A stretch of DNA of 6,722 nucleotides, from positions 1 through 6,722 of the forward strand of contig CAYJRR010000051.1 in assembly GCA_964372275.1 (NCBI GenBank), written 5' to 3'. This stretch comes from CAYJRR01 sp964372275 [NCBI: uncultured bacterium]. Its GTDB lineage: Bacteria; CAYJRR01. Below are positions 6,464-6,722 of this stretch, in pieces. Numbering within the stretch: the first letter of the stretch is position 1; each line of letters begins with the position of its first letter. The notes under the pieces are model-generated. The model had not been told where the DNA came from, did no database searches, and worked only from the letters and a program-made list of their open reading frames with translations. Made by a program: the position numbers and the translations under genes.

Positions 6464-6522
6464 GCAACCCGCCAGCGCGCCCCGGCGGGCGGTCATCGAT
6501 CGGATCCGGCCGCCACGGCGGC

Positions 6523-6551
6523 TTGACCCGCCGTCGCGACCCCGCTACCTT
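6523..6551 (+). promoter_or_regulatory. Sigma70-type promoter of tRNA-Phe
   Basis: TTGACC (6523-6528) and TACCTT (6546-6551) are separated by 17 bases. The -35 box matches 5/6; the -10 box keeps the most conserved first, second and last positions. Transcription would begin near 6558, a few bases before the mature tRNA 5' end at 6565. Confidence 0.6.
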
Positions 6552-6564
6552 CCCCGGGCTTCAC

Positions 6565-6640
6565 GCCCAGGTAGCTCAGTCGGTAGAGCGAGGGACTGAA
6601 AATCCCTGCGTCGGCGGTTCAATTCCGTCCCTCGGCACCA
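6565..6640 (+). tRNA. tRNA-Phe (anticodon GAA), CCA encoded
   Basis: A complete 76-nt cloverleaf. The D arm is GCTC/GAGC, the anticodon stem AGGGA/TCCCT encloses loop CTGAAAA with anticodon GAA, the variable region is GCGTC, and the T arm GGCGG/CCGTC (one G-T wobble) encloses TTCAATT. The discriminator base is A, and CCA is encoded at 6638-6640. The acceptor stem GCCCAGG/CCTCGGC pairs at six of seven positions; position 4 (C, 6568) faces C at position 69 (6633), a mismatch. The remaining 82 bases to the window end hold no recognisable gene or T-tract terminator. Confidence 0.95.
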
Positions 6641-6722
6641 ATCTTCGCCTGGCCCGTGAATGGCGGGCGGCGCGTGGCGGGGCGGCCCCCCCCCGCTCGG
6701 GAGAGCCCACCGCGGGACACCA

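Noticed and set aside
6371-6496. Earlier lipoprotein start at 6496
   Set aside because: It lies upstream of the predicted promoter and would bury the lipoprotein signal peptide 42 residues into the protein.
5763-6599. 278-codon plus-strand frame opposite the lipoprotein gene, running into the tRNA
   Set aside because: It is antisense to a well-supported gene and runs through a promoter and half of a tRNA; it has no family signature.
6641-6722. Second tRNA or other structured RNA after tRNA-Phe, suggested by the ACACCA at the window end
   Set aside because: No T-loop, anticodon arm or known RNA signature was found; the main feature is a run of nine C at 6686-6694, which could be an assembly-prone homopolymer.

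Overview
This is an ordinary-looking, very GC-rich chromosomal stretch, roughly 70% by eye. A lipoprotein with a lipobox, a secreted M23 peptidase and a long-form (67K-type) SppA point to a didermic, Gram-negative-type bacterium. Together with the DUF420/ABC cassette and the cupredoxin lipoprotein, this resembles Acidobacteriota, Myxococcota or Gemmatimonadota. That lineage guess is an inference without a marker gene. Strong codon bias produces many long open frames opposite the real genes; these are left out.

Layout. (1) 2-952, plus strand: the C-terminal half of signal peptide peptidase SppA, cut off by the left edge. (2) 932-3101, minus strand: an exported SH3b-M23 metallopeptidase (2181-3101) followed by a predicted seven-bladed beta-propeller protein (932-2224). 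The two genes overlap by 44 nt, and the propeller gene ends inside the 3' end of sppA. (3) 3102-3285: a short gap with no convincing gene, promoter or terminator. (4) 3286-5506, minus strand: a tightly coupled three-gene operon of ABC ATPase, ABC-2 permease and DUF420 membrane protein, joined by two ATGA stop/start overlaps. (5) 5507-5587: a strong minus-strand intrinsic terminator just upstream of the ABC operon. (6) 5588-6370, minus strand: a cupredoxin-like lipoprotein with its own sigma70-type promoter (6435-6463) and a 13-bp palindrome near the predicted transcription start. (7) 6565-6640, plus strand: tRNA-Phe(GAA) with encoded CCA and its own promoter (6523-6551). (8) 6641-6722: nothing recognised; it contains a run of nine C at 6686-6694.

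How the genes may work together. DUF420 proteins include CtaM/YozB, which is needed for maturation of some haem-copper oxidases. An ABC exporter coupled to DUF420, directly downstream of a putative copper-binding lipoprotein, suggests a respiratory or copper-handling cluster, possibly cytochrome oxidase assembly. This is inferred from context only; no oxidase subunit, SCO or haem synthase gene lies in the window. SppA and the M23 protein are cell-envelope functions and probably unrelated to that operon. I see no mobile element, CRISPR array, phage gene or clear sign of recent transfer.
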